From assembly GCA_023250955.1 (NCBI GenBank), contig JAHEZQ010000029.1, forward strand, positions 1 through 54,054: a stretch of 54,054 nt of DNA, in the 5' to 3' direction. The translations under genes and the position numbers were made by a program. Positions within the stretch are counted from its first letter, which is position 1. Each line of letters begins with the position of its first letter. The DNA comes from Melioribacter sp. (lineage in GTDB: Bacteria; Bacteroidota; Ignavibacteria; Ignavibacteriales; Melioribacteraceae). Of this stretch, positions 40,201 through 49,628 are shown one piece after another. The notes beneath the pieces were generated by a model. The model ran no database searches. It saw nothing but the letters and a program-made list of their open reading frames with translations, and was not told the origin of the DNA.

Positions 40201-40498
40201 GCGAAACTTTATATCCTGTAGCTGCACATATCGTTATTTGAAAATAATCAGTATTGGCTATGGATATTCCTTCATTCTTGAATCCAGTAGTCCTGAAAGA
40301 ATTTGCACCGCTACTGGCTGATGCACCAGATCCACGTGTTATGTTATTTGTACCAGATCCACTAACTAAATTTGGATTAAAAATAGTGGCCGTTGAAGTA
40401 GTAACATTATTTTGGCCGGTAAAGTCCCATGCAGCAATCTGTCCCCAAAGCAAACTATTAAGCAAAAACAAAATTGAAACAGTTAACGTTTTTTTCAT
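37241..40498 (-). CDS. Giant multidomain surface protein with cadherin-like, InlB-like, BACON and T9SS sorting domains
   Basis: After a signal peptide (about 1-20) comes a beta-rich region (about 20-360). Three cadherin-like repeats follow (about 365-485, 490-615, 620-745), each with a NYQNGED(L/V)LxFTNxNGIxGxWD core and a LRSxTYQNxS close. Two InlB-type B-repeats (about 748-895, with GYVFANW and GYTFVNW), a BACON domain (about 897-985) and a sorting domain (about 1005-1085, KLEQNYPNPFNPTTEI) finish it. I chose the ATG at 40498, with GGGGGT upstream; a TTG 12 bases earlier is possible. It is probably exported by T9SS as an adhesin or glycan-binding protein. The binding partner is unknown. Confidence 0.87.
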   Translation of the reverse strand: MKKTLTVSILFLLNSLLWGQIAAWDFTGQNNVTTSTATIFNPNLVSGSGTNNITRGSGASASSGANSFRTTGFKNEGISIANTDYFQITICAATGYKVSLSTIDAKFAGTASYYMGPGVTSQFAYSLDGSSFTLIGSPVQTTSLSMTQIDLSGISALQNITNGTTITLRYYASGQTATGGWGFYSSASGVNGLAIGGTVSPITTTTVQLTNGIATSPLSGGNVNKAIIGFSLISEGTPNFTAINVQTSSTTVGKFNNIKLYKSLDNTYATSGDNMQIAGAVITITATEIQIGGFSEMLSSTPTNFFVVTDIDLVVTGATPNVQQSLTETNITVSAGTVSAATVISANYAFQPTAILLAAIESGTLNYNEGDAATQITSTTTVVAIEANLLSGVIQIINNYQNGEDLLGFTNQNGITGSWDATTGTLTLSGTTSVANYQTALRSITYQNTSQNPSTLLRTVGITVNDGSLNSNLVSRNLNVVGVNNPPVITSLEDTQLVFTTGSSPVEITQTISLSDIDNVNLVSAEIKIFAHYQNGNDVLNFTNSNGIIGMWDASNGTMILTGVSSIANYQAALRSVTYQHIEGVISNLYARTISFKVSDGTSDSFVASREVNLGNTPPVLAGVEPALLEYKQGDNPTIIATGLTITDNGIPNLQYAVVKISNNYQIGEDILSFTKQNTVIGTWYPAQGVLVLSLGLSLSNFETALRSVTYHNISSNPSILPRTVSFKVADPYQESNEVNRIIKITPTYRVTLISNSPNGGTTNGGGIFYHGNSVTVTAIPNTGYVFANWTEGGIVVSNDPSYSFVINSNRLLTANFAIVQCTVTTNSNPAEGGNTSGSGTFNYGSLISVIATPRNGYTFVNWTSGNVEVSTSVTYTFTITYSKNLVANFMMQPILTVTPDFLHVSPIAGIASINVYNSGGGTMNWIAISDKFWIKITGLASGINDGIINFSYDQNNNVSRVGTIIITAEGITDSPKSVEVKQDAAITHVKNLSLGIPDEYKLEQNYPNPFNPTTEIRYRLPRESYVIITVYNIIGAEITKLVNNFQYAGFYEVNFDASNLASGIYIYRISAGCFMQLRKMLLIK

Positions 40499-40555
40499 AA
40501 CTACCCCCAATAAAAAAATATATTTTAGAATACATTTATTTTCTTATTTATCTTT

Positions 40556-40807
40556 TCATTGATTTAATATGTACTTTATCAAAATTATTTTTTTCGGGAA
40601 AGCAAAAGGGACATGTAATAAGAATTCAAATGCTGAATGGTTGTGTGAACCGTTGCTTAAATTGTTGAATTTACTTTGAACATTTCGAGGAATTTTTTGT
40701 GGTATTGCAAATATTTCGGAAGTCCCAAACGAAAATGAAATTAATCCATTAATAATCAAACGCGATTCTTGAGATTTAGGTACTGACCTGAGTCTTTTAT
40801 TCCCCAT
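40556..40807 (-). CDS. Small uncharacterised ORF upstream of giant T9SS gene (doubtful)
   Basis: The 83-codon reading frame begins at an ATG preceded by GGGGGAAAA, a good ribosome-binding sequence resembling that of the gene downstream. The product is basic, has no signal peptide, membrane segment or recognisable family, and is rich in Phe and Lys. It may be a small protein or a chance frame in the leader of the giant T9SS gene, which starts 58 bases later. I do not recognise it. Confidence 0.3.
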   Translation of the reverse strand: MGNKRLRSVPKSQESRLIINGLISFSFGTSEIFAIPQKIPRNVQSKFNNLSNGSHNHSAFEFLLHVPFAFPKKIILIKYILNQ

Positions 40808-41132
40808 TTTTCCCCCAATGTGAAAATCAATTTAATGTTACTCTTTTGTAGCTAAAATAACTTACATATTAATTATCTTCACCGCCAATCTGTTGATTAC
40901 TCTCAAGTGTGTTTTAATTTAATTATACTTTGTCAAAAAATCAATAAGAACATACTTGAGCATAATAAAACTCTAGGTATTAAAGTAAGTTGTATAAAAG
41001 ATTAATGGGAATAAATATTTTTATATTGGAGGAGTTATTACTCACAAAAAAAAGCCAGACACTAAATTAAAGTCCGGCTTCTGTTTTATAAACTATCGTT
41101 ACTAACACCAGGGTAAAACTAAATAGCAATCG
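40808..41132. other. Intergenic stretch with terminator
   Basis: About 325 bases separate the helicase gene stop from the small ORF; the only element seen is the minus-strand terminator at 41046-41080. The right part probably forms the promoter of the T9SS gene and small ORF, although no TAnnTTTG match was clear. Confidence 0.5.
41046..41080 (-). terminator. Terminator after DEAD-box helicase gene
   Basis: On the minus strand the arms AAGCCGGAC and GTCTGGCTT (one mismatch) form a hairpin followed by an unbroken run of T. It lies 52 bases after the helicase stop. Confidence 0.82.
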
Positions 41133-42863
41133 CTACTTTCCTTTCGCTCTTTCTACAATCGGTCTTTTCCCTTTATCTTTTGAATTGAGCTTGCTTAAAA
41201 TAATCTCTGATTCTTTTGGCGGGACATTAAAAAATGAAAACGCATCAGATATCTGAATTCCAGTAACTAAATCGGGACTGACATTTGCTTTCTTCTTTAG
41301 CATCAATAATAATTCTTTGGGATTGAGATCGTCTTTTTTGCCTAAAGCAAGGAACATTCTCGATTTACCTTTATCGCTATTAAATTTGCCCCGTTCAGAA
41401 GAGAACTTCCCTTTTCGTTCAAAACGATTTTCTTTTGAATCACTTCTTTCAGATCCTCTTTTACGGTCATCCCTGCGTGAATATTCTTTCCTACCCATAG
41501 GCCTATCATCTCTGGAATCTACAGACCTTTTTCTTTCAAAGAGATCGTGAATCTTTGCATAATTCTCTTCTTCAAGTTCATTTTGATATGTGTATTTAAT
41601 CAAAGCAGCTACAACATCTTCCGGATTGTGATTCTTGATCATCTCTTTAGCGAGTGAAACATAATTATGAGCAAGTCCTACTTCCATCATTGATTTCAAC
41701 TGAGCAGCAATTTTTTCCTTTTTAAAATTAATAACGTCATTAACTTGTGGGATTCTTTCTTTGCGTATTTCAGTTTGCGTAAAGTTTTTTATGAACATTA
41801 ATTTGCGATATTCTTCCGGAGTGATAAAAGTAACAGCTGTTCCTTCTTTACCGGCTCGACCCGTTCTGCCTATGCGATGAAGATAGGCTTCCGGATCTTG
41901 AGGTAATGCAAAATTAATCACGTGAGTAAGTTCGTCAATATCGAGACCGCGTGCTGCAACGTCGGTAGCGATCAAAACATTTATTTTTTTATTTCTGAAT
42001 TTCGTTAAGATTTTCTCGCGAACATTCTGTGAAATATCTCCATGCAATCCTTCGGTATCATATCCTCTGTCGGTAAGTTTTGAAGTTACATTATCAACAT
42101 CATTTTTCGTGCGGCAAAAAACCAATCCGTAAAATTCAATTGTTGTATCGATAATACGGCAGAGTGCATCTATTTTATCGGATTCTTTTACTTCATAATA
42201 GATTTGATCGGTAAGCTGAATTGTCTCACCAGAATGTTTTGTCCGGATGATTTCACGTTTACCCATATACTTTTTTGCAAGCGTTGCGATTCGTTCGGGC
42301 ATAGTGGCAGAGAAAAGAAGTGTTCTTCTATTAGGATTAGTACGTGACAGAATATCTTCAATATCATCAACAAAACCCATATTGAGCATTTCATCGGCTT
42401 CATCCAATACAACAAAAGATATTTCCGAAAGTGACATACTTTTTTTATTGAGAAGGTCAATCATACGTCCGGGGGTACCTACAACAACATCAACACCTTT
42501 TTTTAATCTTCGAAGTTGAGTATCATATGATTGTCCTCCATAAATTGGAGCGGCATGAATATTTTTATTCCCGCGAAGAGAGTTAAATTCTTCTGCAACT
42601 TGTATTGCTAGTTCCCGGGTTGGTACCATAACTAACGTTTGCAAATGACCTGCTCGCGGCACTAGTAGTTGTATTATCGGAATTGCAAAAGCTGCAGTTT
42701 TACCCGTTCCCGTTTGAGCCTGTCCTATTAAATCAATTTTATTCTCTAAAATAAGCGGAATAATTTTCTTCTGGATTTCTGTCGGTTCTTCAAATCCTTT
42801 TAAGTGGATTGAGTGAAGTGTTTCATCGGAAAGTCCAAGATCCTTGAAGCCATTGTTAAGCAT
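41133..42863 (-). CDS. DEAD-box ATP-dependent RNA helicase with DbpA-like RNA-binding domain
   Basis: The enzyme unwinds structured RNA, likely in ribosome assembly or cold adaptation. All helicase motifs are intact: Q motif FEEPTEIQKKIIP (about 25-38), AQTGTGKT (motif I), PTRELA, GTPGR, DEAD in VVLDEADEMLNMGF, SAT in LFSATMPERIA, and HRIGRTGRAG (motif VI). After a long Lys/Arg/Ser-rich linker (about 440-500), a DbpA-type RNA-binding fold follows (about 505-570: FLALGKKDDLNPKELLLML; GIQISDAFSFFNVP). The 576 residues suit CsdA/DeaD-like enzymes. The ATG lacks an obvious ribosome-binding site. Confidence 0.95.
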   Translation of the reverse strand: MLNNGFKDLGLSDETLHSIHLKGFEEPTEIQKKIIPLILENKIDLIGQAQTGTGKTAAFAIPIIQLLVPRAGHLQTLVMVPTRELAIQVAEEFNSLRGNKNIHAAPIYGGQSYDTQLRRLKKGVDVVVGTPGRMIDLLNKKSMSLSEISFVVLDEADEMLNMGFVDDIEDILSRTNPNRRTLLFSATMPERIATLAKKYMGKREIIRTKHSGETIQLTDQIYYEVKESDKIDALCRIIDTTIEFYGLVFCRTKNDVDNVTSKLTDRGYDTEGLHGDISQNVREKILTKFRNKKINVLIATDVAARGLDIDELTHVINFALPQDPEAYLHRIGRTGRAGKEGTAVTFITPEEYRKLMFIKNFTQTEIRKERIPQVNDVINFKKEKIAAQLKSMMEVGLAHNYVSLAKEMIKNHNPEDVVAALIKYTYQNELEEENYAKIHDLFERKRSVDSRDDRPMGRKEYSRRDDRKRGSERSDSKENRFERKGKFSSERGKFNSDKGKSRMFLALGKKDDLNPKELLLMLKKKANVSPDLVTGIQISDAFSFFNVPPKESEIILSKLNSKDKGKRPIVERAKGK

Positions 42864-43014
42864 AGTTTGTTTGTCCTAAACATTTTTAATTAATTCTAAT
42901 ACCAATATACGCTTATAAATAAAATCAAATGAAAATGTTTTTAACGCGTGGAAGTTTAACGATTAGGTAGCTTTTTCTATGCCATTTGGTATTAAAAAGA
43001 GTCTAATTTTGTTA

Positions 43015-43683
43015 TTAGATCAGACTCTCTGGGGTTCCCTTAACAACTCTAAAATTAAAATTAGGTGATTGAAATTTACCATATAAACGCACCCATAATG
43101 GCAATAACATTTCAGTAGCGCGGGCATTTGTAATATCTCCAAGATCAATTACTGTTTTCCAGCCGAACCAATTTATTAATATCTCTTTTACTTTTTCTTT
43201 TGCTCCTTCATCATTACCACATAAGAAAAGATCATGCTCACCAAGTACAAGAGAAGGATTAACCATTACTTTGCAGTTTACAGTGTTCAGCGTTTTTACA
43301 ACCTTGAGATAAGGAAATTTATTCTGGATCTGCTCTCCAAGTGAATCAGTATTGCAAATAAATAACGAAGGTGGCATCCCTTTTGAAAAATCTAAAGGGT
43401 TCGAAATATCGATCAAAATTTTCCCGTTAAGATTATTTTCTCCTGCTGAACCGATAGCTTCAAGTGCACCGAATCCTGAAGTACAATTAAAAATAATTTC
43501 ACCAAATGAAGCGGCTTCAGAAAATTTCCCTTGTGATGCATTAATCCCATTTGCTTTAACCCATTCATCAGCTTTATTATTATCAATTGTACGCGAGCCC
43601 ATCTTTACCTGATGACCAAGACTTACCAGCTTACTGCCAATAGTAGAACCCACTATTCCGGTTCCAAGAATTCCAATTTTCAT
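43015..43683 (-). CDS. NADP-binding oxidoreductase of the F420H2:NADP reductase-like family
   Basis: The 222-residue protein opens with a Rossmann dinucleotide-binding loop GILGTGIVGSTIG (4-16) and a SR signature (GSRTIDN, about 33) that favours NADP. It continues with CTSGFGALEAIG, ISNPLDF and the KTLNTVNCKVM stretch, and ends in an acidic-to-basic region with LPLWVRLYGKFQ. Such proteins are annotated as NADPH-dependent F420 reductase or prephenate-like dehydrogenases; this one is short. I chose the ATG at 43683 because AAAGGG lies upstream; the frame extends five codons further without a site. Substrate is unknown. It stands alone between the helicase and DUF116 genes. Confidence 0.75.
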   Translation of the reverse strand: MKIGILGTGIVGSTIGSKLVSLGHQVKMGSRTIDNNKADEWVKANGINASQGKFSEAASFGEIIFNCTSGFGALEAIGSAGENNLNGKILIDISNPLDFSKGMPPSLFICNTDSLGEQIQNKFPYLKVVKTLNTVNCKVMVNPSLVLGEHDLFLCGNDEGAKEKVKEILINWFGWKTVIDLGDITNARATEMLLPLWVRLYGKFQSPNFNFRVVKGTPESLI

Positions 43684-43770
43684 TTGTGTCCCTTTCATTT
43701 ATATCACTAATAATAAAATGATTAATATATGTATAATATAGAAACGAGGGTTTATTTAGGTAAGTTCAAA

Positions 43771-44595
43771 TCAGAGCGGATCAGAATTTTTTAACAGCAT
43801 AGTGAGCTTTTTAATATTCACGGTATTCTCATGAAAATCTCCCATCCATCTTTGACAGCGATTAGCATCTAACTGAAGACCGATTACAGGGACATTGGCT
43901 TTTTGACACATCCTCATTCCATTGACAAGTTCCGGAATACAAGCTACACCTAACACACCAATTTTTTTATTTTCATGGTTAAGATTTCGAAATAGTTTTT
44001 TAAGATCAGCTTTCATCCAGAGATAAGGTTTTATTTTATTTTTTCTTAATATCCTGCTCATCTCGTTGACTGAACAGATTTTTGAACAAGCTTTGCAGAA
44101 ATAATCAAGATCATCTGAAGTTGACATACATTCTTGCGAAAAATCCCTCATACAATGCGGAAGAAAAGCATATTTTAATTCACTCACTAAAAATCTTTTT
44201 TGATTGATCCTATTAGTCAACTCGATTTCCAACATGAACAAATGATATTGTTCTACAGTAAGTGTTTTAATTTTTTCAAATCTATGGAAAACCGAGATTG
44301 TTCTTAAATGTTCTTTAACCGGTTTGGAATAAACAGAAAGGTTTTCATTTAACTCATGAATGATCTGTGATAGAATTGTTTGGCTATTATTGAATGAAAG
44401 ACTTTTTAGTAGACGGTTTTTCTTACCGGCATTTTGAATTATATCATGAAGTTCCTTTACACTATTTATTTTTTTAAGAAATTTATCTGCTAAATCAGAT
44501 ATTAGTTCAAAATAGGAATCACTTGAAAGAGAATTACCATAAAGTGAATATGTCTTGCCGACAATCGGTTCAGTTATTATTTGAGATGAATGCAT
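43771..44595 (-). CDS. DUF116 domain-containing protein
   Basis: The 274-residue protein ends with a DUF116-like domain (about 140-270): LPHCMRD, three Cys spaced as CMSTSDDLDYFCKACSKIC, GVLGVACIPELVNGMRMC and DANRCQRWMGDFH. The Cys-rich region suggests a metal or Fe-S site. The N-terminal half is helical without recognisable family. The domain is often found beside PFOR-type or lipoate genes (family knowledge, general); here it lies near a DHOD-like gene and nifJ. The ATG at 44595 has only a weak ribosome-binding sequence. Function is unknown. Confidence 0.75.
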   Translation of the reverse strand: MHSSQIITEPIVGKTYSLYGNSLSSDSYFELISDLADKFLKKINSVKELHDIIQNAGKKNRLLKSLSFNNSQTILSQIIHELNENLSVYSKPVKEHLRTISVFHRFEKIKTLTVEQYHLFMLEIELTNRINQKRFLVSELKYAFLPHCMRDFSQECMSTSDDLDYFCKACSKICSVNEMSRILRKNKIKPYLWMKADLKKLFRNLNHENKKIGVLGVACIPELVNGMRMCQKANVPVIGLQLDANRCQRWMGDFHENTVNIKKLTMLLKNSDPL

Positions 44596-44653
44596 TTAAT
44601 TTAATATTTGAGACTATTAATTACTATTTAATCAAAAATCAGAAGATATAAAT

Positions 44654-44693
44654 AAAAAAAGCCATTAGACTCATATCGAAATCCAATGGCTTT
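44654..44693 (-). terminator. Terminator after dihydroorotate-dehydrogenase-like gene
   Basis: Minus-strand arms AAAGCCATT and AATGGCTTT form a 9-bp stem with an 18-base loop followed by a run of T. It lies 18 bases after the stop at 44711 and separates the DHOD-like and DUF116 genes. Confidence 0.85.
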
Positions 44694-44710
44694 CATAAAA
44701 TAACCAAACA

Positions 44711-45709
44711 TTAGTTAAGCGATTTATAACTCTGCAGAGTTTTCATATAATTTGCACGTTCAAAAGCCGCCGGTTGAGCAATTTTCTTTTGACTCATACT
44801 TCCCTTCATCACATCGATAGAAGAATATTCTTTTTCTTCCATCCATTTTTTCATTCCGTCTAAAATTTGTGTGATGCGTCCGATTCCGTTAAGCAATAGT
44901 TCTGAAGCCATCATTGCAACATCTGCACCAGCCATCATCATTTTTAATACGTCAGTATGATTATGGATTCCAGTAGTAGCACCGAGACTTGCTTTGATAT
45001 TACCGTGTAGAATTGCAATCCATCTTAACGGGAGACGCATTTCCCAATTTGTGCTCAATAAAAGATTTGGAACTACTTCGAGTTTGTCTAAATCAAAATC
45101 GGGTTGATAGAACCTATTGAATAGTACCAGGCCGTCAGCACCAGCATGATCTAGTTTACGAGCCATGTTTGACATCGAAGTAAAAAACGGACTTAATTTT
45201 ATTGCAACTGGAATCTTCACATTCTTTTTTACTTCTTTCAAAACATCAACGTACATATTCTCTACTTCAGAACCGGTAATATTCTTATTCGTAGCGACGT
45301 AATAAACATTTAGTTCAAGGCCGTCTGCACCTGCTTGTTCAATGTTTTGTGCATATTTAATCCATCCGCCAGTACTAACACCGTTCAAACTTCCGATGAT
45401 TGGAATATCTACAGCTTTCTTTAACTTGGCGATATGATTTAAATACTGTTCAGGCCCAAGATGAAATTTTTCCTGTTCGGGAAAATAACTTAATGCTTCA
45501 GCAAAACTGTCAGTCCCAACAGAGAGATAATGATCAAGTTCACCGGATTCATGCATTATCTGTTCTTCGAACAAAGAATATACAACAACAGCCGAAGCTC
45601 CGGCATCTTCCATAGCTTTAACGGTATCAACACTTTGCGATAAAGGAGAAGCCGAAGGAACTATCGGATTCTTTAATTTCAAACCCATATATTTTGTTGT
45701 GAGATCCAT
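44711..45709 (-). CDS. Dihydroorotate dehydrogenase-like flavoprotein
   Basis: The 332-residue protein has a TIM barrel of the DHOD family: [24 protein letters not shown] at the start, [32 protein letters not shown] and a C-terminal [14 protein letters not shown] that corresponds to the FMN phosphate-binding GADxVQIGTA region. The LNGIG ending and the insertion after it differ from pyrimidine PyrD, so this is the DHOD-like subgroup often found beside PFOR. GAGGAG precedes the ATG. nifJ lies immediately upstream (50 bases), suggesting a common operon. The reaction is not known; pyrimidine synthesis is not implied. Confidence 0.85.
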   Translation of the reverse strand: MDLTTKYMGLKLKNPIVPSASPLSQSVDTVKAMEDAGASAVVVYSLFEEQIMHESGELDHYLSVGTDSFAEALSYFPEQEKFHLGPEQYLNHIAKLKKAVDIPIIGSLNGVSTGGWIKYAQNIEQAGADGLELNVYYVATNKNITGSEVENMYVDVLKEVKKNVKIPVAIKLSPFFTSMSNMARKLDHAGADGLVLFNRFYQPDFDLDKLEVVPNLLLSTNWEMRLPLRWIAILHGNIKASLGATTGIHNHTDVLKMMMAGADVAMMASELLLNGIGRITQILDGMKKWMEEKEYSSIDVMKGSMSQKKIAQPAAFERANYMKTLQSYKSLN

Positions 45710-45758
45710 TTTAACTCCTCAAATTTTAATTTTTCAATTTTTAGTTTCTTTCGATCCC

Positions 45759-48700
45759 TCAAGACAGGTCTTCTTTTCCGTCGCCGTCTTTGCCAACTTC
45801 GAACGAAGACATCTGCTCATAGAATTTCCATTTCTTATTAACTTCTTCCTGAGCTCTAATGAGCAATTCTTTTGCTTCGGTCGGATGAGATTTTGTTAAC
45901 ATCTTATATCGAGTCTCTTTATATATATAATCTTCAAGTTTGATCTTCGGAGCTTTTGAATCTAACTTAAGCGGATTCTTTCCTTCATTGAAACTTTCAG
46001 GATTGTATCGGAATAACGGCCAGTAACCACTATCAACCGCTGCTTTCTGACTTTCCATTCCCTTGGCCATATTAATACCGTGAGCTATGCAATGGCTGTA
46101 AGCTATAATCAAAGAAGGACCGTTGTAAGCTTCAGCTTCAATGAATGCTCTTAATGTCTGAACATCATTTGCACCCATTGCAACTTTAGCAACGTAAACA
46201 TTTCCATATGTCATTGCCATCATTGCCAGATCTTTCTTAGCAGTCGGTTTACCGGCTGCAGCAAATTTGGCAACAGCACCCATACCGGTAGCTTTAGACA
46301 TTTGTCCTCCGGTATTAGAGTAAACTTCAGTATCAAGAACTAAAATGTTAACGTTCTTTCCAGATGCTATAACGTGATCAAGTCCGCCGTAACCAATATC
46401 GTAGGCCCATCCATCACCACCGATTATCCAAACAGATTTTTTTACTAAGTAGTCGGCAACTTCCAATAATTTTTCTGCCTCTTTAGATTTCATAGTTTCA
46501 AGTTTTTTCTTGAGCTCAACTACTCTTTCTCTCTGTTCATAAATTCCGGCCTCATCTTTTTGATCAGCGTTTAGAATTGCACCGGCAAATTCACTTCCTA
46601 TCTGATCTTTTAATCTTGAAATCAATTCAACTGCAAACTCTTTTTGTTTATCAATTGAGAGACGCATCCCCATTCCAAACTCAGCATTATCTTCGAATAA
46701 AGAATTTGCCCAGGCCGGCCCTCTTCCATCATTATTTTTTGACCAAGGAGTTGTTGGTAAATTACCACCATAAATTGATGAACACCCGGTTGCATTTGCA
46801 ATAATTGAACGGTCGCCAAATAACTGTGAAACTAATTTCACATATGGAGTCTCACCGCATCCGGAACAAGCACCTGAGAATTCAAATAACGGCTGTTGTA
46901 ATTGCTGAGCTTTGATAACCCCGGTGTTGATTAGTCTTCTGTCTAGTTCAGGCAACGTCAAAAAGAAATCCCAATTAGCTCTTTCTTGTTCTCTAATCGG
47001 AATTTGAGAAGTCATGTTTAGAGCTTTTAGACGAGTTTCTTTTTTATTCTTAGCCGGACAAACTTCAACACACATTTCACAACCTGTACAATCTTCAACT
47101 GCAACTTGAATTGTGTAAGCGTAACCATCAGGGAATTCTTTTCCTTTTGCATCCATCATTTTAAAAGTTGGAGGTGCTTGATTCAAATATTTTTTATCGT
47201 AAGATTTAATCCTGATACAGGCATGAGGACAAACCATTGCGCACTTACCGCATTGAATACACCATTCTGAATCCCAAGACGGAACATCGAGTGCGATATT
47301 TCTTTTTTCCCACATTGTTGTTGCAGATGGGAAAGTTCCGTCTATCGGCATTTCACTTACCTTTACATTATCACCTTTACCTTCTAACATTTGGCCGAGC
47401 ACATTACGGACATAATCCGGAGCTTTAGCTGAAACAATTGATGGGATTTCAATCTTGCTTGTAACTTTTGAAGGGACAACGATCTTAAATAAATTTTCAA
47501 GAGTTTGATCAACTGCTTCAAAATTTTTCTTAACGATCTCTTCCCCTTTCGCACCGTATGTTTTCTTTATTGATTTCTTAATCTGTTCGATAGCTTCATC
47601 TTTTGGAAGTATTCCCGAAATAGCAAAGAAGCATGTCTGCATAATTGTATTAACTCTGCTTCCCATTCCGGTTTTATTGGCAACTGCATAACCGTCAATC
47701 AAATAAAAATTTAATTTCTTATCTATGATCTGCTGCTGAATTCTTATCGGTAGATGATCCCAGGTTTCATCTTTACTGTACGGACTATTAAGTAAGAATG
47801 TTCCGCCGTTTTCAATATTTCCGAGAACATCAAATTTTTCAAGCAATCCGAATGTATGACAACCAACAAATTTTGCAGTCTGAATCAAATATGTAGAACG
47901 GATAGGTTTCTTGCCGAATCTTAAATGCGATACCGTAGTGGAACCGGATTTTTTAGAATCGTAAACGAAATAACCTTGAGCATAATTTTCAGTTTCTTCA
48001 CCAATTATTTTTATCGAATTTTTATTTGCACCTACAGTTCCGTCAGCACCTAATCCGTAGAATAAACATCTAACAACTTCATCTCCCTCAGTCATAAAGT
48101 TGGGGTCATAATCCAGACTTGTGAATGTAACATCATCATTTATTCCAACAGTAAAATGATTTTTTGGTTCGGGTTTTTTCATATTATCGAAAACTGCTTT
48201 TACCATTGATGATGTAAATTCTTTTGAGGATAAACCATAACGGCCACCTACTATTTTCGGCATCTTAGCAAACGGAGGATTGTTTGAACTCATTGTTTCC
48301 GAGATTGCAGTAACAACATCAAGATATAAAGGTTCACCAAGTGAGCCAGGTTCTTTTGTTCTATCGAGCACAGAAATATTTTCAACTGTTTTGGGAATTG
48401 CTGCAAGAAAATGTTGTGCAGAGAATGGCCTGTATAATCTTACTTTAAGAATTCCGACTTTCTCTTCCATTCTTTGAGATAAATATTCAACTGTCTCTTC
48501 CGCTGCTTCAGCTCCGGATCCCATCAGAATAATAATACGTTTTGCATCCGGTGCACCGTAATAATCGAACAAATGATATTGACGGCCTGTAATCTTTGCA
48601 AACTTATCCATTGCTTTTTGAACTATCTCCGGACATTCATCATAGAATTTATTAACAGTTTCTCTTCCCTGGAAATAAACATCAGGATTCTGAGCCGTTC

Positions 48701-49349
48701 CTCTAATGAAAGGATTTTCCGGATTTAAGGCTCTCTTCCGGAATTCTTTTATTTTTTCATCATCAATCATAGAACGAATATCTTCATCGGTTAATTCTTC
48801 CATCTTAACAACTTCTGCTGATGTTCTGAATCCGTCAAAGAAATGAACAAAAGGAATTCTTGATTCTAGAGTTGCTCTGTGAACAATCGCTGCGGTATCC
48901 ATAACTTCTTGAACTGAATTCGAACAGATCAGACCAAATCCTGTTTGGCGTGTCGCCATTACATCGCTATGATCACCGAAGATTGATAGGGCAGCGGCTG
49001 CAATTGAGCGTGCACTTACATGAAAAACAGCGGGAGTTAATTCACCGGCAATTTTATACATATTCGGAATCATCAAGAACAAACCTTGCGAGGCCGTAAA
49101 TGTTGTTGTGAGAGCACCACTTTGTAAAGAACCATGAACAGCACCTGCAGCACCACCCTCACTTTGCATTTCGGTTACATTGGGAACTGTACCCCAAATA
49201 TTTTTTACTTTCTTTGCAGACCAAGCATCGGACAACTCACCCATCGTAGATGATGGAGTAATCGGATAGATAGCTATTACTTCGCTTACACGGTACGCAA
49301 CGTGAGCAGCAGCCTCGTTACCATCAATCGTAATTTTCCTTCTTTCCAT
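45759..49349 (-). CDS. nifJ: Pyruvate:ferredoxin (flavodoxin) oxidoreductase
   Basis: The 1196-residue single-chain enzyme converts pyruvate and CoA to acetyl-CoA and CO2 with reduction of ferredoxin or flavodoxin. Domains in order: pyruvate-binding domain with IYPITPSSTMGELSD (about 29-43), the CoA and gamma regions (GLGADGTVGANKNS), two 4Fe-4S clusters (CIQCGKCAMVCPHAC; CTGCEMCVEVCP), a further cluster Cys in GACSGCGETPY and the TPP-binding domain (IGGDGWAYDIGYGGLDH; EVYSNTGGQMSKATG). The ATG is preceded by AGAGGA. It may be co-transcribed with the DHOD-like gene downstream. Intact PFOR indicates anaerobic or facultative metabolism. Confidence 0.96.
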   Translation of the reverse strand: MERRKITIDGNEAAAHVAYRVSEVIAIYPITPSSTMGELSDAWSAKKVKNIWGTVPNVTEMQSEGGAAGAVHGSLQSGALTTTFTASQGLFLMIPNMYKIAGELTPAVFHVSARSIAAAALSIFGDHSDVMATRQTGFGLICSNSVQEVMDTAAIVHRATLESRIPFVHFFDGFRTSAEVVKMEELTDEDIRSMIDDEKIKEFRKRALNPENPFIRGTAQNPDVYFQGRETVNKFYDECPEIVQKAMDKFAKITGRQYHLFDYYGAPDAKRIIILMGSGAEAAEETVEYLSQRMEEKVGILKVRLYRPFSAQHFLAAIPKTVENISVLDRTKEPGSLGEPLYLDVVTAISETMSSNNPPFAKMPKIVGGRYGLSSKEFTSSMVKAVFDNMKKPEPKNHFTVGINDDVTFTSLDYDPNFMTEGDEVVRCLFYGLGADGTVGANKNSIKIIGEETENYAQGYFVYDSKKSGSTTVSHLRFGKKPIRSTYLIQTAKFVGCHTFGLLEKFDVLGNIENGGTFLLNSPYSKDETWDHLPIRIQQQIIDKKLNFYLIDGYAVANKTGMGSRVNTIMQTCFFAISGILPKDEAIEQIKKSIKKTYGAKGEEIVKKNFEAVDQTLENLFKIVVPSKVTSKIEIPSIVSAKAPDYVRNVLGQMLEGKGDNVKVSEMPIDGTFPSATTMWEKRNIALDVPSWDSEWCIQCGKCAMVCPHACIRIKSYDKKYLNQAPPTFKMMDAKGKEFPDGYAYTIQVAVEDCTGCEMCVEVCPAKNKKETRLKALNMTSQIPIREQERANWDFFLTLPELDRRLINTGVIKAQQLQQPLFEFSGACSGCGETPYVKLVSQLFGDRSIIANATGCSSIYGGNLPTTPWSKNNDGRGPAWANSLFEDNAEFGMGMRLSIDKQKEFAVELISRLKDQIGSEFAGAILNADQKDEAGIYEQRERVVELKKKLETMKSKEAEKLLEVADYLVKKSVWIIGGDGWAYDIGYGGLDHVIASGKNVNILVLDTEVYSNTGGQMSKATGMGAVAKFAAAGKPTAKKDLAMMAMTYGNVYVAKVAMGANDVQTLRAFIEAEAYNGPSLIIAYSHCIAHGINMAKGMESQKAAVDSGYWPLFRYNPESFNEGKNPLKLDSKAPKIKLEDYIYKETRYKMLTKSHPTEAKELLIRAQEEVNKKWKFYEQMSSFEVGKDGDGKEDLS

Positions 49350-49628
49350 TGAATCCTCTAATAATTTATATTAATAGTTTTTTTGATTTAATTGGATGTT
49401 AAACTCAAATACCTTGCCATTAAGAAGTGATTACTAACCGGCTTTTTAGTCTATTTTCAAGAGATTTTGTGAAAAATTTATTAACAAGTTCTATGATTTA
49501 GAAATTAACCTACCATCAATCTTATTTTTAAGAAACTTCTTAAAATGACAGTCGAATAATAGAAATTAATGGAATTAAAATAAAGACGAGGAGGTCTAAT
49601 ATTTATATAACTAAAAAAAGAAAACTAA
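49350..49628. other. Intergenic stretch upstream of nifJ
   Basis: The 279 AT-rich bases carry the nifJ leader and the region beyond the yjbQ stop. No gene, clear terminator or TAnnTTTG promoter was identified. Confidence 0.5.

Noticed and set aside
40556-40807. Known small-protein family for the 83-codon ORF
   Set aside because: No family recognised; kept only as a doubtful CDS.
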